Assembly (NCBI GenBank): GCA_001929475.1
Contig: LXFE01000886.1
Location: 1 to 12,942 of the forward strand
Direction: 5' to 3'
Length of the DNA stretch: 12,942 bases
Source of the DNA: Neolecta irregularis DAH-3
Taxonomy: Eukaryota; Ascomycota; Neolectomycetes; Neolectales; Neolectaceae
Within the stretch, counting starts at the first letter, position 1, and each line of letters begins with the position of its first letter. Below the pieces are notes generated by a model. The model saw nothing but the letters and a program-made list of their open reading frames with translations. It was not told the DNA's origin and searched no databases. Of the stretch, positions 1 through 9,708 are shown one piece after another. The position numbers were made by a program, and so were the translations under genes.

Positions 1-288
1 TTTATTAGTGATATCAAATAAATCGTACTCTTTTTGTAGCCATCTTTCGGACCTGCTCCTTTATTAGTGATATCAAATAAATCGTACTCTTTTGGTAGTC
101 ATCTTTCGGACCTGCTCCTTTATTAGTGATATCAAATAAATCATACTCTTTTGGTAGTCATCTTTCGGACCTGCTCCTTTATTAGTGATATCAAATAAAT
201 CGTACTCTTTTGGTAGCCATCTTTCGGACCTGCTCCTTTATTAGTGATATCAAATAAATCGTACTCTTTGAGTAGCCATCTTTCGGAC
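1..288. repeat. 59-bp direct tandem repeat, five units, each an exon plus an intron
   Basis: Units begin at 1, 60, 119, 178 and 237, head to tail with no spacer. Unit 5 diverges after 288, and the array continues beyond the left edge. On the minus strand each period divides into a 24-nt exon (unit positions 29-52) and a 35-nt intron with donor GTACGA (GTATGA at the donor encoded by unit 3), a C-A-C-T-A-A-T branch-like motif and a GAGCAG acceptor. Units differ by only a few substitutions. In the exon part these give G/D and Q/K/S replacements. One lies in an intron donor, where it changes GTACGA to GTATGA. Confidence 0.95.
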
Positions 289-520
289 CTCCTTTCTCTT
301 TTACATTCTTGTTGGTATTCTTGTTGGTATCGATTCTGGCATCGATTCCGATTCTGGCATCGATTCTGGTATCGATTCTGGCATCGATTCTGGCATCGAT
401 TCTGGCATCGCTTCTGGCATCGAATTTTGCAAAAATACTATCAATTTCATTGCAAACTCGCACGTCCGGCGATCTTGGTAAAGGGCCCTGTGGAGCCTTT
501 AGTTTTTTGCGTTTGACCAT
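1..520 (-). CDS. Repeat protein gene with tandem exon-intron units, 3' part outside window
   Basis: The gene runs leftwards and is cut by the window edge. The start is the ATG at 520, the first in frame after an upstream GTG. Exon 1 (520-265) encodes a basic N-terminus (M-V-K-R-K-K), an E-I-D-S-I-F stretch at residues 25-30, D-A-R-I repeats from about residue 34, two N-T-N-K type units, then G-P-K-D-G-Y-S-K. It ends in phase 1 at a GTACGA donor. Four 35-nt introns (230-264, 171-205, 112-146, 53-87) alternate with four 24-nt exons (206-229, 147-170, 88-111, 29-52); a fifth donor lies at 28. Splicing gives the units SPKDGYQK, SPKDDYQK, SPKDDYQK and SPKDGYKK with no stop. Without splicing the frame stops at 191-193. 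Family unknown. The E-I-D-S-I-F motif and the K-D-G-Y core recall the small eukaryotic DUF1764 family, but this is weak. Splicing is inferred from sequence alone. Confidence 0.6.
309..332. repeat. 12-bp direct repeat, two copies
   Basis: Two adjacent copies of a 12-bp unit containing TTCTTGTTGGTA. They encode the minus-strand T-N-K-N repeats of the gene at 1-520. The unit is a multiple of three, so copy number does not affect the frame. Confidence 0.8.
333..422. repeat. 12-bp coding minisatellite (D-A-R-I repeat)
   Basis: Seven full copies of ATTCTGGCATCG and one 6-bp half copy (345-350). They lie at 333, 351, 363, 375, 387, 399 and 411, with single-base variants (T for C in the fourth codon position of one unit, C for A in the last). 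Read on the minus strand they give Asp-Ala/Thr-Arg-Ile/Ser units. The half copy removes two codons and keeps the frame. Confidence 0.9.
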
Positions 521-638
521 ATCTCGGGCAAACTCCGACTTCACCCTGTACCTGAAACCTTCTGGCCCTCGTCATAACAATCACTGCCCATAACTAACCC
601 CGACTTAACCTCTAGCTGGTCACACTCAACTTGAAGCA
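521..638. promoter_or_regulatory. Divergent promoter between repeat gene and RasGAP gene
   Basis: These 118 bp separate the two divergent start codons (520 minus, 639 plus) and must hold both 5' UTRs and core promoters. I see no clear TATA box or recognisable factor site. Confidence 0.5.
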
Positions 639-3330
639 ATGTCGCTTCTCAGTGCAAACGGACCGCCTCCGTCACCAGGCATAAGCCGTTTGGCTTCGCG
701 ACGTACCACTACTTTCTCTTCCCATTCAGACTCGAGTCGGTCTGCACGGAGCAGCAAGCGCTACAGCGTCACTGCAATTTACTCCATCGCTGCAGAGCAG
801 GATGTCGAGGTCCAGGATGAATTATCTCGCGGTGCGTCTCTAACCCCTATCTGTACCCATCTGTAGCCCAGCGAAAGCTTCGAGAACTAAAGGCAAAGAT
901 ATCCGTACAGTCAAAGAAGAATTTCGTGCTAGAAAGGGATGTCCGCTATCTCGACTCGCGTATCGCTCTGCTTATCCAGAACCGCATGGCCCTTGACGAG
1001 GTACACAACCCGCAAGATTGACGTTGACCAAGTAGCAAAACGAGGTCGCCAGTCATCTCGAGGGCGCAGAAGAGCTCCTGGTCGGAACTTTTCCAGATGA
1101 CCGCAAACTTAACGTGCGCTCTGTTACGTGCCCATACTGACCAACAGCTCTACAGCAACCTCTTCTTCCTTTTGCAAACCGAACCCAGACATATCGCTTC
1201 CCTTTGTCGTCTTGTCACCCTTACAGAGATCGACACTCTCCTTCAAACAGTAATGTTTACGATTTACGGTCAGCAATACGAAAGTCGAGAAGAACACCTC
1301 TTACTCACAATGTTTCAGGTACATTGTCTGACATTCTCGTTTGATTGCTAGTCGGTACTTTCTGCTCAGTTTGAAGCCACAACCGAGTTTGCCTCTTTGC
1401 TCCGTCAAAACACTCCTGTTTCTCGAATGATGAATACGTATACAAGGCGGGGCCCCGGCCAAGCTTACCTCCGCACCGTCCTCGCAGAGAGGATCAATTC
1501 TCTCATCGAACACAAAGACCTCAACCTAGAAATTAATCCTCTAAAAGTCTACGAGCAAATGCTCAATCAGATTGAGCAGGAAAGCGGAAAGCTACCCGGC
1601 CATTTGCCAAGAGGAGTTTCTGCAGAGGTTGCTGCTTTGAATGACGATACAGTCGCCATCATTCGACCTCGATTGACAATGCTCATGGAAGTGGCGAATT
1701 CTTTCCTAAATACAATCATTGGGAGTATCGACGCAGTTCCCTATGGAATTCGCTGGATCTGCAAACAAATTCGAAGTCTGACAAGGGTATGTCTTTCAAC
1801 TGTTGTCCTGATGAAGCAGAGGAAATACCCCGAGGGCTCAGAGTTAGCCGTTTGCTCACTCATTGGCGGTTTCTTTTTTCTTCGATTCATTAATCCAGCG
1901 ATCGTCACGCCTCATGCATACATGCTCGTTGACGGAGTGCCGAGGGATTCTCCCAGGAGGACTTTGACATTGGTAAATACCCCAACGATGTGTCGCCCAT
2001 GTTTTAGGTTGCAAAGATGCTACAGAATCTGGCCAATAAGCCTAGCTACGCTAAAGAGCCATACATGACAAATCTGTCACCATTTATAGATTCAAACAAG
2101 GCAAGGATCAACAAGTTTCTCAACGATTTGTGCGAAGTGGGAGACTTTTACGAATCTCTTGAAGTTTGTCTTATCGAGAGATTTTACTGACCCCAGATCG
2201 ATCAGTATATCGCCCTTTCAAAAAAGGACCTTCGTCTTAACATCACTCTCAATGAGGTCTACAGTACACATGCTTTGTTAGAGAAACATCTCGGAGTAAT
2301 CGTATGACCTCTCTGCTTTTATTCTCACAACAGTCGCCTGATTCCAATTCGCATCTTCGAATCATTTTAAACGAACTTGGCCATGCGCCTGCCCCGCTTC
2401 CACGGAAAGAGAACCGCGCCATTGAGGTCGAACTATACAGCCGATGGGAAAGTCCAGTGTCTGGTTTGATTCATGCACTTTTGTCCACTCATTCCTAGAA
2501 CTGACAGAGGCACTTGATATCACGAGCTCGGACCTCTTATTTATGGAAACCAAATCGGCATTTGTTCAACTAATCCGTTCTCTACCGCCATCTTCCTCAG
2601 CTCTAAAGTATCCGTTGGATCTACAAAAAGTGGCAGATACGGCCGCAAAATTAAAGGATGCTGGTTTGGTTCGTAAAGGAATCAAGGCCCTCGATATGCT
2701 TCGAGAACTTGCCGAACTACACGTTGTCGATAAGAATGACCGCTTTAACCCTCTTGTGGACGAAGTTGACCAAGAACTCGCACACCTTGGGTCTTTGCGG
2801 GAAAAGGTGATACGTGAGACACGCTCTTTAGATTCGGTTTATAAAACAATCTGCGACCATAACGAATACCTTCGTAGTCAGCTCGAAACATACAAGTCAT
2901 ATTTGCAAAACGTCCGCAGCGGTGGCGTCAGCGGTGGCGTCGGTTTAGTTACGGTTGGCGGCAAAGAGAAGAAAGCTCCAAAGTCTCAACTTCTCGGACC
3001 GTATAAATTCACTTTCCAACAACTGGAGAAAGAAGGAATCATTGTTGCCAGCTCTATACCTGAACAACGAAGGTCGCATACTTTCTTTGATCTCTCCTCC
3101 CCTGTTCCAGGAACGTTTATCATAGCTCTGAAATACAAAGGTAACAAGACCATTCCATTCCTAGCTGACATTCAGGACGATCCAAGGGACTTCTTGAGCT
3201 TGATCTCAAACTTGACGATCTCTTGGAAATGCAGCAGAACAATATGAACAAGCTGGACTTGGAATATGTTCATCTCGATGTTGTAAAGATCTTGGCACTG
3301 TTAAACAGGCAATTCTCACGTAAGAAATAG
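639..3330 (+). CDS. gap1: Ras GTPase-activating protein, Gap1/GapA type
   Basis: Accelerates GTP hydrolysis by Ras and so switches Ras signalling off. Eleven exons join to a 783-residue protein. Introns: 832-866, 1001-1035, 1114-1147, 1319-1351, 1787-1819, 1973-2007, 2164-2196, 2302-2333, 2464-2498, 3141-3175 (32-35 nt). Order of parts: Ser-rich N-terminus (about 1-60); a charged helical segment ending in R-M-A-L-D-E; RasGAP catalytic domain (about 140-440); RasGAP C-terminal domain (about 540-783), with a Gly-rich loop (S-G-G-V-S-G-G-V-G) and the typical ending [10 protein letters not shown]. Likely arginine finger: Arg210 in L-L-R-Q-N-T-P. The F-L-R-F-I-N-P-A motif lies at 357-364. There is no CH domain or IQ motif, so it is not a full IQGAP. 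Length is close to fission yeast Gap1. The intron at 1787-1819 is in frame and stop-free, so a naive model would add 11 residues. Confidence 0.93.
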
Positions 3331-3489
3331 AATGTTTAATCGGAGGGCGTTGGCTCGGTTCTTGTGGATATTAGTGCTATAATTGATCTAAATCTCACTC
3401 CCCGTATTCCATTTACATTTTGTGACGTTTTCTTTTTCTTGATGTTTGAGGTCGGATTGGTTGTTTATTCCAAATTCGGCCATCCTGCC

Positions 3490-4252
3490 ATGACTGGACA
3501 AGATCCTCAAACACTACCCAAGATTGAGCTTGAATCGCTAAAAGATTTATTATTCCTCTCAGACAATCTTTCTCGAGCAGCTCACGAGAAATTGGAACAA
3601 AATTTGCCCTCCACAAATGAAGACGATCCCGTTCGACAAGCCGTCGATAAGGCTCTTCAACAAGTAGCCTGAATTATAACCTATCTTGTTAACTTTAGTT
3701 CTTAACGCGCACTTTTGAACTGGCTCTTCCAAGTATTCGCGTGAATGGCATGAACGCAGACGTCGTCCAATTCAGGGAGGCCACGAAAGAATCGACTGAA
3801 GGTGGGAATCGCCGTACAATTGACGACTCATAATTGCAGTATTTGAACCATACAACCCTGATCTGATTCACCAAGTTGAAGATTTACAGAAAGAGATAGA
3901 AGACACCACTCTATCGATCTCTCAGTTACGAAGAAATGCACCTAAAAAGATTGCTCAGATATATGCATCAAGTCTTGAACCAGACGTAGCGCAGACATTG
4001 CCTGTGGATGAAAATGACCCAATGGAAGAGGCCATATCGGTCCCTTTTATTCCCAGAGAAGAATCCGTTAGATCGGAATACATTCACCTGATGGAGAACT
4101 TGCAAAAATTAACCAAGGTAACCGGTATCTTGTATATCAGACCGGCTGAACCGCAGACAATTCCTTCTGCTGTTGCACACGTAGAAAGGGCACATGATGT
4201 TGTACGGACTTTGTCAGGGGCGGCAAAGTCTCGGATACCACCACATTCGTAA
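3490..4252 (+). CDS. mis14: Kinetochore protein Mis14/Nsl1 (MIND/Mis12 complex)
   Basis: Subunit of the Mis12/MIND complex, which links centromeric chromatin to the outer kinetochore. The start is the ATG at 3490, just before the family's N-terminal pattern (K-I-E-L-E-S-L-K-D-L, then N-L-S-R-A-A-H-E-K-L). Introns 3664-3698 (35 nt) and 3802-3839 (38 nt) join exons encoding T-F-E-L-A-L-P-S-I-R-V-N-G and then Y-N-P-D-L-I-H-Q-V-E-D-L-Q, a coiled-coil region with an R-R-N-A-P-K turn, as in Mis14. A third segment, 4118-4156 (39 nt), has a GTAACC donor, CTGAA branch and CAG acceptor and is in frame. Removing it brings the helix ending in L-T-K directly onto T-I-P-S-A-V-A-H-V-E-R-A, which fits the family better. 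The product is 229 residues with that segment retained, 216 if spliced. It converges on Cwh43 with only 31 bp between the stops. Confidence 0.87.
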
Positions 4253-4283
4253 TTTACCTGATTACATTGTAATATCTGTTTTA

Positions 4284-7200
4284 TCAAGCGTAATACCACG
4301 GCTCTTCTACTACATGATTGTTGGCATAATAATGCCCGCGAACCCCCTGTCCTTTAAACATTGACGGATATCGATAGCCTGCAGGAACTTGCTCTTCTGT
4401 TACACGATGTGTGGTTTCAGCTTGCTCTTCAGAATCCACGACGACAAATTTACCGCTCTGAATCTAAAATGTCAGAAGAGAGTAGAATTTACAGACCTCT
4501 GTATCTGTGATCGAGTCGCGATGCAAACGAGCATAGCCTACTCTCTTCACGCCTCGATACCAGATATATTCGCACTTTCCATTAGTACATGGTTCTTTTC
4601 CGGACAAACCCATCTGTCCCAATCATTAGGCTCGATATCATGCATGCGAGTGCCATTTTCAATGATCTTGTAATTACCCTCAAGAGGTTTGGTCACCAGA
4701 TAAGAGAGTAAGATTAGAGGCCGTGGACTTTCCGTCATGATACGTGCAAGTTCAGTTAGTTGAAGGTGTCGATCTTCAGCATCTTCTTCTTGCCCTGAAT
4801 GCGCAATCAATACATCAACATGTGTTCCATAAATATCAAGGGTAGCATGAATAGCCGGCGCTAGCTCCCCTACAGGCGAAGGGAGGAGGTGATGTGTCGA
4901 CTGGATGATTGGAAATTTGGATAACAGAGCAGCACCCCATGTGTGAGAATTCGGCCCAGGTCCGAAATCGCTGTACATGCCAAGATCTTCGGCAATAAAC
5001 TGGGTGACATCCCTGAAACCTACAGTTCGATTTAACGAGTTGAAAGGGTTGTACCCATAATTATTCTCTGAAGATCAGATTCAAGTAACCCAATGACATC
5101 AATCTCCAGATCTCTAATCACGTCTCTCATACGAACCTCGCTTGCCCACATGTCGTTATCAAGCCCAAAATGAACGGTCCAGATACCAGCGGTGAAGAGC
5201 TTCTCATCGGCATGATAAGGCTTATAGGTTAACCCAGTGAGCCGCGAGTGTGCAATGATGAGCGTCCATATCATGAGAAGGCCAAGAACACTGATAACAT
5301 TTTGCTTTGTTCGCAAGCGTTTTTCCACTTTGATACGACCGTACGAATAGCCAAAAGAACCCTTATTCTCGCGTATTGAACTGACCCCGATGCAGATGCA
5401 AATTGACATTAGCAGCGTTACCAGATCAGTTCGTTCGCGCAATGCCCAACCAAGAGGAACAAATGCATACGCTACAGTCCAGACATGGGCAAGGCAGAAT
5501 AGGTTGTATACAAGGAACGCAAATCCAAAAGTCTTTCCTGGAGACGGGCTATGAGATATCGATTCGACAAAACTTGGTATGATGGACATTAAATAGGCCG
5601 CAAGCAGAGCTCCACCGGAGTATCCAATCCAACCTTTATTGAAGACAAGGATGAATGTGCCGATAGTAGCCGCGACATACCAAGCCCAACTAGTCGTGAT
5701 GTTTGGGCAGTACATTCCGAGGAGCAATCCTGCAGACATAATCATAAGCGTAAGAGCACCATGTGGAACTGCTACAGGGCCAGTGATTGGATACCCATCC
5801 CAAACCCAAAGGATTATTGTGCTGGAATCGCATAGAAACGAGTGAAGCCCAAACATTAAGCCTGCGAATCCGATAGAAGCACGCCAGTTCCACGGCTTTC
5901 TGATAGTCTCTGCTTGTTGCAGGGTCTGGAGAGGCGCCGACATTGATCTCCAGATGCAAGCAAGACAAGCAAGCATTATTCCAGACTTGTTCATTCCACC
6001 ATTTGCATTGTGCATTATAGGCCAAACGGGATTATTCCCCCAAAAGGCAAATTTTGCAATACTTGAAGAAATTAAACCAATGGCCAATGACATTGCTTTG
6101 CGTTCAGAGATCTCTTTGGAAATACTGTTTCCTGAGAACTCCAAAGTCCAGGCCATCGTTGTCAAGGCCGTTCCCAAGCCCACGCATAATAAACGAAGTG
6201 TGGGATCGGGTGATAATGCATATGAAAGCAGCCCGATAAGGGAACAAAAATGAATGAATACAATATTGGAAGAGGCGAGATGGCGGATTTTTCGAACAGA
6301 CAGCAGAAAGGGAGATATTGTTGAGAAAAGGACGATTTCAAATCCAGATATTCCCATAAACCAGAGGGGAAAGTACCAGATCGTTAGCCCGAGAGAAGTT
6401 AGTAGAGTCCAAAAGACAAACTTTAACAAATTAGGAATCAAGCAAAGGCGAGACATACCCCCAGGTAGCAGTCTGAACAAAAAGTGATGAACTCTTCGCG
6501 ATTGATGTGGCTGAACCAGGCAAGGGTATCTCTGAACGATTATCAGTTTCGGATGAGAGGAGAGATGGGACCTAGTGCGAATACTCAAGTAGGGGGTAGC
6601 GTCGTCATTTCCTTTTCTAGCCAATTCAATACTTACAGATGGTTTTCATAACTCATACCCTCTTACTGCGTTCAAGACTACGATCTGTAGTGAAACGCCG
6701 CGAAATTCATGATATGTGACCGAGTCATACAAAACATCCAAAATAACCAATGTCCATTCGAAAAATGCGTAACGCGTATAGGCTTTGAATGAGCTAGTTA
6801 AAGAAGTCACAGGTAATACCGCCGGGCACACGGTGAACTTTGTGTTGTACAAAATAGTATATGAGGGGCAGAAGGGAACCAAAGAAAAGCCCAGAATACA
6901 GTTTGCGGTAGTAGATAGACTTGGGTTCTGTGGAGGGTGTTAGGCTAAGAATACCGATGGTCCAGGGGAGAGTGAGTATGAGGTATCCAATCATGAAGAC
7001 ATCATGCCAGTGATGGCTGTCGGTGGACGTGATATAAACCCAGCCGCCGCAGAAAAAGCTGCGGAGGACACCGATGATAGCAATAGCACTTGCGAGCACG
7101 GGAGAACGCCGGCGGGCCAAGATAAACCACAAAAGGACGAGGGCAAAACGCGGACCAGCGGCGACCGCAATCAGCAGCTGGAATAGATTGCGCTCGGGAA

Positions 7201-7443
7201 ACCAGTCGCCAATAGCGGCAGAAACACTGGGAAACCACTCGACCGGATAGCCATAGAACTCATTTTTTACCACTGAGACATAGTGCAAAGAGAGGGCAAC
7301 GACAAGTGTGCCCACGAATGCACTTAGCCCGAAGAAAGTATGCAGATGGGCGATCCATGCAGCGGGTATCTAGAGAGCTTCAGCACCAGCAGTAGTCTGG
7401 ACAGCAGCACTGAATATAGCACCGGTCGACCATAGACAGCCAT
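4284..7443 (-). CDS. CWH43: Cwh43, GPI-anchor lipid remodelling protein
   Basis: Multi-pass membrane protein of the secretory pathway, needed in yeast to put ceramide on GPI anchors. Nine exons give 948 residues, the usual size. Introns: 7370-7422, 6783-6819, 6617-6658, 6532-6571, 6421-6458, 5020-5054, 4575-4609 and 4464-4496. Residues about 10-235 are the PGAP2-like part ([27 protein letters not shown]). Residues about 272-650 are the hydrophobic PGAP2IP-like part ([14 protein letters not shown]). Residues about 680-948 are an endonuclease/exonuclease/phosphatase-like domain with G-L-L-E-S-D (Glu718), [24 protein letters not shown] and I-T-D-T-E. It ends G-V-R-G-H-Y-Y. The seven-codon first exon is the weakest call: a donor 12 nt further on (intron 7370-7410) also keeps the frame. 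The intron at 4575-4609 has a perfect TACTAAT branch site. Confidence 0.93.
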
Positions 7444-7553
7444 AGTAGATGGCAGGACGATTGGGTGCGAATTGGACTGGGTGTGAAAATAAAGAGGTGT
7501 GGTGGCCGATTTGCGTGGTATTATTCGATCTCATCCCGCCAGAAAAAAAAGAT
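7444..7553. promoter_or_regulatory. Divergent promoter between CWH43 and UTP6
   Basis: These 110 bp lie between the start codons of the minus-strand Cwh43 gene and the plus-strand Utp6 gene. Two ATTGG motifs (7460-7464 and 7471-7475), read as CCAAT on the Cwh43 strand, could be CCAAT-box sites. An A8 run sits just before the Utp6 ATG. Confidence 0.4.
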
Positions 7554-8948
7554 ATGGACAAGGTCCAGTATTACTTAGAGCGCGTATCTCAAACCTAATA
7601 TCGGCTTTTCAACAAGCTAATTTTTACTAGGCTATACCCGAGCTGCAAGATCTTGAGCATAAGGGTGTGTATTCACACGATGAAGTCAAATCCATCATGA
7701 GAAAGAGGACATATTTCGAACGCGCTCTTGCTCGTCGTCATGCAAAGAAAGAAGATTTCCTGCGTTATGCGGAGTATGAAATGAACCTTGAAAAGCTCAG
7801 AAGGCGACGGGCGAACCGTCTTGGCACGGCTTTTGCTCACATTTATTGCTAACCAAAGGCGCCAAGGGAAAGATTTCAATATCAGACTGGGCCGGTCCAC
7901 GCCGTGTATTTTTCATATTTGATCGTGCCACGAGAAAGTTTCATGGAGATTTGGCGCTATGGTTACAGTTTCTTGACTACGCAAACTCTGAAAAAGCCTT
8001 CAAGGTATACGGCAAAGTTATTGCATCGTAAAGCATAACACCTGGGACTTTAAATGACTTTTTAGTGCTCTGAAATTTTTACCATCACAACCAGCTCTAT
8101 GGATACTTGCTGCCCAACACGAACTCGACCATACTTTATCGATATCTGCGGCTCGTATACTTATGCAGCGTGGATTACGCTTCCACAACCAATGCACACA
8201 TTTGTGGATCGAGTATGGACGACTGGAACTAATTTATTGCTCGAAAATATTTGGGCGAAGAAAGATACTTCAGATTGGAGAATCAGATATCAGCAGCATT
8301 CAGCCTGAGGAAAAGGATGATCATCAGTTGCTTGGGACAGCCGGCGTCGCAGGGTCTGATGCAGATCTACTATCTTTGAATGATCGTCAATTAATGGCAC
8401 TTCAGAATATCGACGAGAATCCCGCCTTAAACGGAGATGTTCCTCTGACCATCTACCAGTCAGCTTGTGCTGTTCTAAAAAATGATGTCGATTTGCACAT
8501 TGGATTCTATAAACTCTTCAATGAATTTATAGAATTGAAATTCTCAGATCGTTTGAAAAATGCTGTTATATCGGTCCTTTATGAGCAGTTCGCCGCCAAT
8601 CCTCGAGCACTAATTTTCATCGCTGCCTTTTCTTTGGAAAATTTCGATTCAATACCCGAGTCGCAGTTGCCGCGAAGACTGGGAACCACCCTGGACCATA
8701 TTTTTGACTTATATGACAAGACATCATCAAAGTCAGAATATACTTCGTTAGCGAGTATGTACCTGTTGAGCTTGTGGCGCAGACCTATGCACCAAGCACT
8801 ATTGAAAGCTGTGGAAGCTTCGGTCTTCAGAATCTTGGACCTGGCTGAAGCTGACGGTACATTAAGCCCGGAAGGACAACATATTCGGAATGACTGGCTG
8901 ATTGAAAGAGAGAAAAAACAAGTTACTAGACAAGTGTGGCATAGTTAA
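7554..8948 (+). CDS. UTP6: Utp6, U3 snoRNP / SSU processome component with HAT repeats
   Basis: Subunit of the UTP-B module of the nucleolar SSU processome, which handles early 18S pre-rRNA processing. Four exons give 422 residues. The 10-codon first exon (M-D-K-V-Q-Y-Y-L-E-R) joins across a 47-nt intron (7584-7630) to A-I-P-E-L-Q-D-L-E-H-K-G, the family's N-terminal signature, followed by D-E-V-K-S-I-M-R-K-R-T and L-R-Y-A-E-Y-E-M-N-L-E-K-L. HAT-type helices follow, with aromatic W/Y pairs in A-L-W-L-Q-F-L-D-Y-A, A-L-W-I-L-A-A-Q-H-E-L and H-L-W-I-E-Y-G-R-L-E-L. The last intron is 8028-8065 (38 nt). The second has two in-frame choices: GT-AG at 7818-7858 (41 nt), or GC-AG at 7824-7858 (35 nt), which would keep an extra Leu-Gly. 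The length is close to the yeast protein. Its stop overlaps that of the convergent ICT1-like gene. Confidence 0.92.
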
Positions 8949-9552
8949 TCGAAATCTCTGTTTCTACGAGCATCTTTCTTTCTGCTAATATGTAACTTAG
9001 CCTGCAAACGATGATTATTTTCTTCTTTCTTTAATTTGACAACTTTCTCTTGCTGTTCTGGGGATGTATTTCCAGAAAGATTGGAGTTCTTTGTAATAAA
9101 TGTATATAACTTCTTAAAACACTCGTTGATGTTATCTTTTTGAGTTCGATGTTCTTGAGAATGAATAACCAAATCGCCTTGTCGGGTAAGAAATTGTGAT
9201 CTCTACCATCAGTCATGTGCTAATGTGCAAAATAAACCGTCTCCATCAATTTGGTTTTTATAAGATTCGGAATAAATGTTGATTGTTGAAGAGAAAACTT
9301 GAGCGTGGCTTTTGTATTGACTATTTTTGAGCTACAACATTAGAAACACATGCTTACCTTTATTGACATTCTGTCCACCAGGGCCAGAACTTCTGTTGAA
9401 CATCATTTGACATTTATCTGTTTATGATTTAGCAGATATTAAGCCAAACATTGGCAACCACGAGGAATATTGGAAGGGGTCAGTTGCTGCAACCATTCTT
9501 TGGCTGCGAATAATTCCGCCAAATAAGATGTAGAGGATCTGGCATAGGTCAT
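8945..9552 (-). CDS. ICT1: ICT1/Pth4-like mitochondrial peptidyl-tRNA hydrolase (GGQ protein)
   Basis: Codon-independent release factor homologue that frees peptides from stalled mitochondrial ribosomes. The ATG at 9552 opens a 164-residue protein from four exons; introns are 9418-9458 (41 nt), 9321-9357 (37 nt) and 9203-9237 (35 nt). The catalytic GGQ is at residues 45-47 in R-S-S-G-P-G-G-Q-N-V-N-K-V-N. Next come T-R-Q-G-D-L-V-I-H-S-Q-E-H-R-T-Q and a basic C-terminal tail rich in K/R (S-R-K-K-D-A-R-R-N), which in ICT1/YaeJ proteins enters the mRNA channel. The first intron has other in-frame donors (44 or 32 nt). The 41-nt choice gives the family spacing between I-P and R-S-S-G-P. The N-terminal 30 residues may act as a mitochondrial import signal, though they are not very basic. 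Confidence 0.9.
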
Positions 9553-9708
9553 GCCCTTGAATCACTATGTTCAGCTCGGTTCTATGTATTGCTCGATCTG
9601 GATTTGAAAGTCCGGCTGAAGTTTTGGCTGACTCTTCACTACACCATACGCTAACCTGCCCTACCATATTCCAACAACGAATACATATAGATTGCGCGTT
9701 GTCTCGTC
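9553..9708. promoter_or_regulatory. Divergent promoter between ICT1-like gene and NAB3-like gene
   Basis: These 156 bp lie between the divergent ATGs at 9552 (minus) and 9709 (plus). No other gene fits here and no known element is evident. Confidence 0.45.

Noticed and set aside
1-288. CRISPR-like or plain satellite array
   Set aside because: Units abut directly with no unique spacers, the context is a eukaryotic intron-rich gene, and splice signals plus frame explain the period of 59 as 35 + 24.
244-593. Plus-strand open frames over the 12-bp array
   Set aside because: They are shadows of the minus-strand repeat gene, and their W-H-R-F or I-L-A-S repeats follow from the 12-bp period.
639-3330. 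RasGAP region as a pseudogene, because open frames are broken many times
   Set aside because: Every break is resolved by a 32-35 nt GT-AG intron, and the joined frame closes at 783 residues with all key motifs intact.
4284-7443. Separate genes for the PGAP2-like, membrane and phosphatase-like parts
   Set aside because: Short introns join them in frame in the order of known fungal Cwh43, and there is no promoter space between them.
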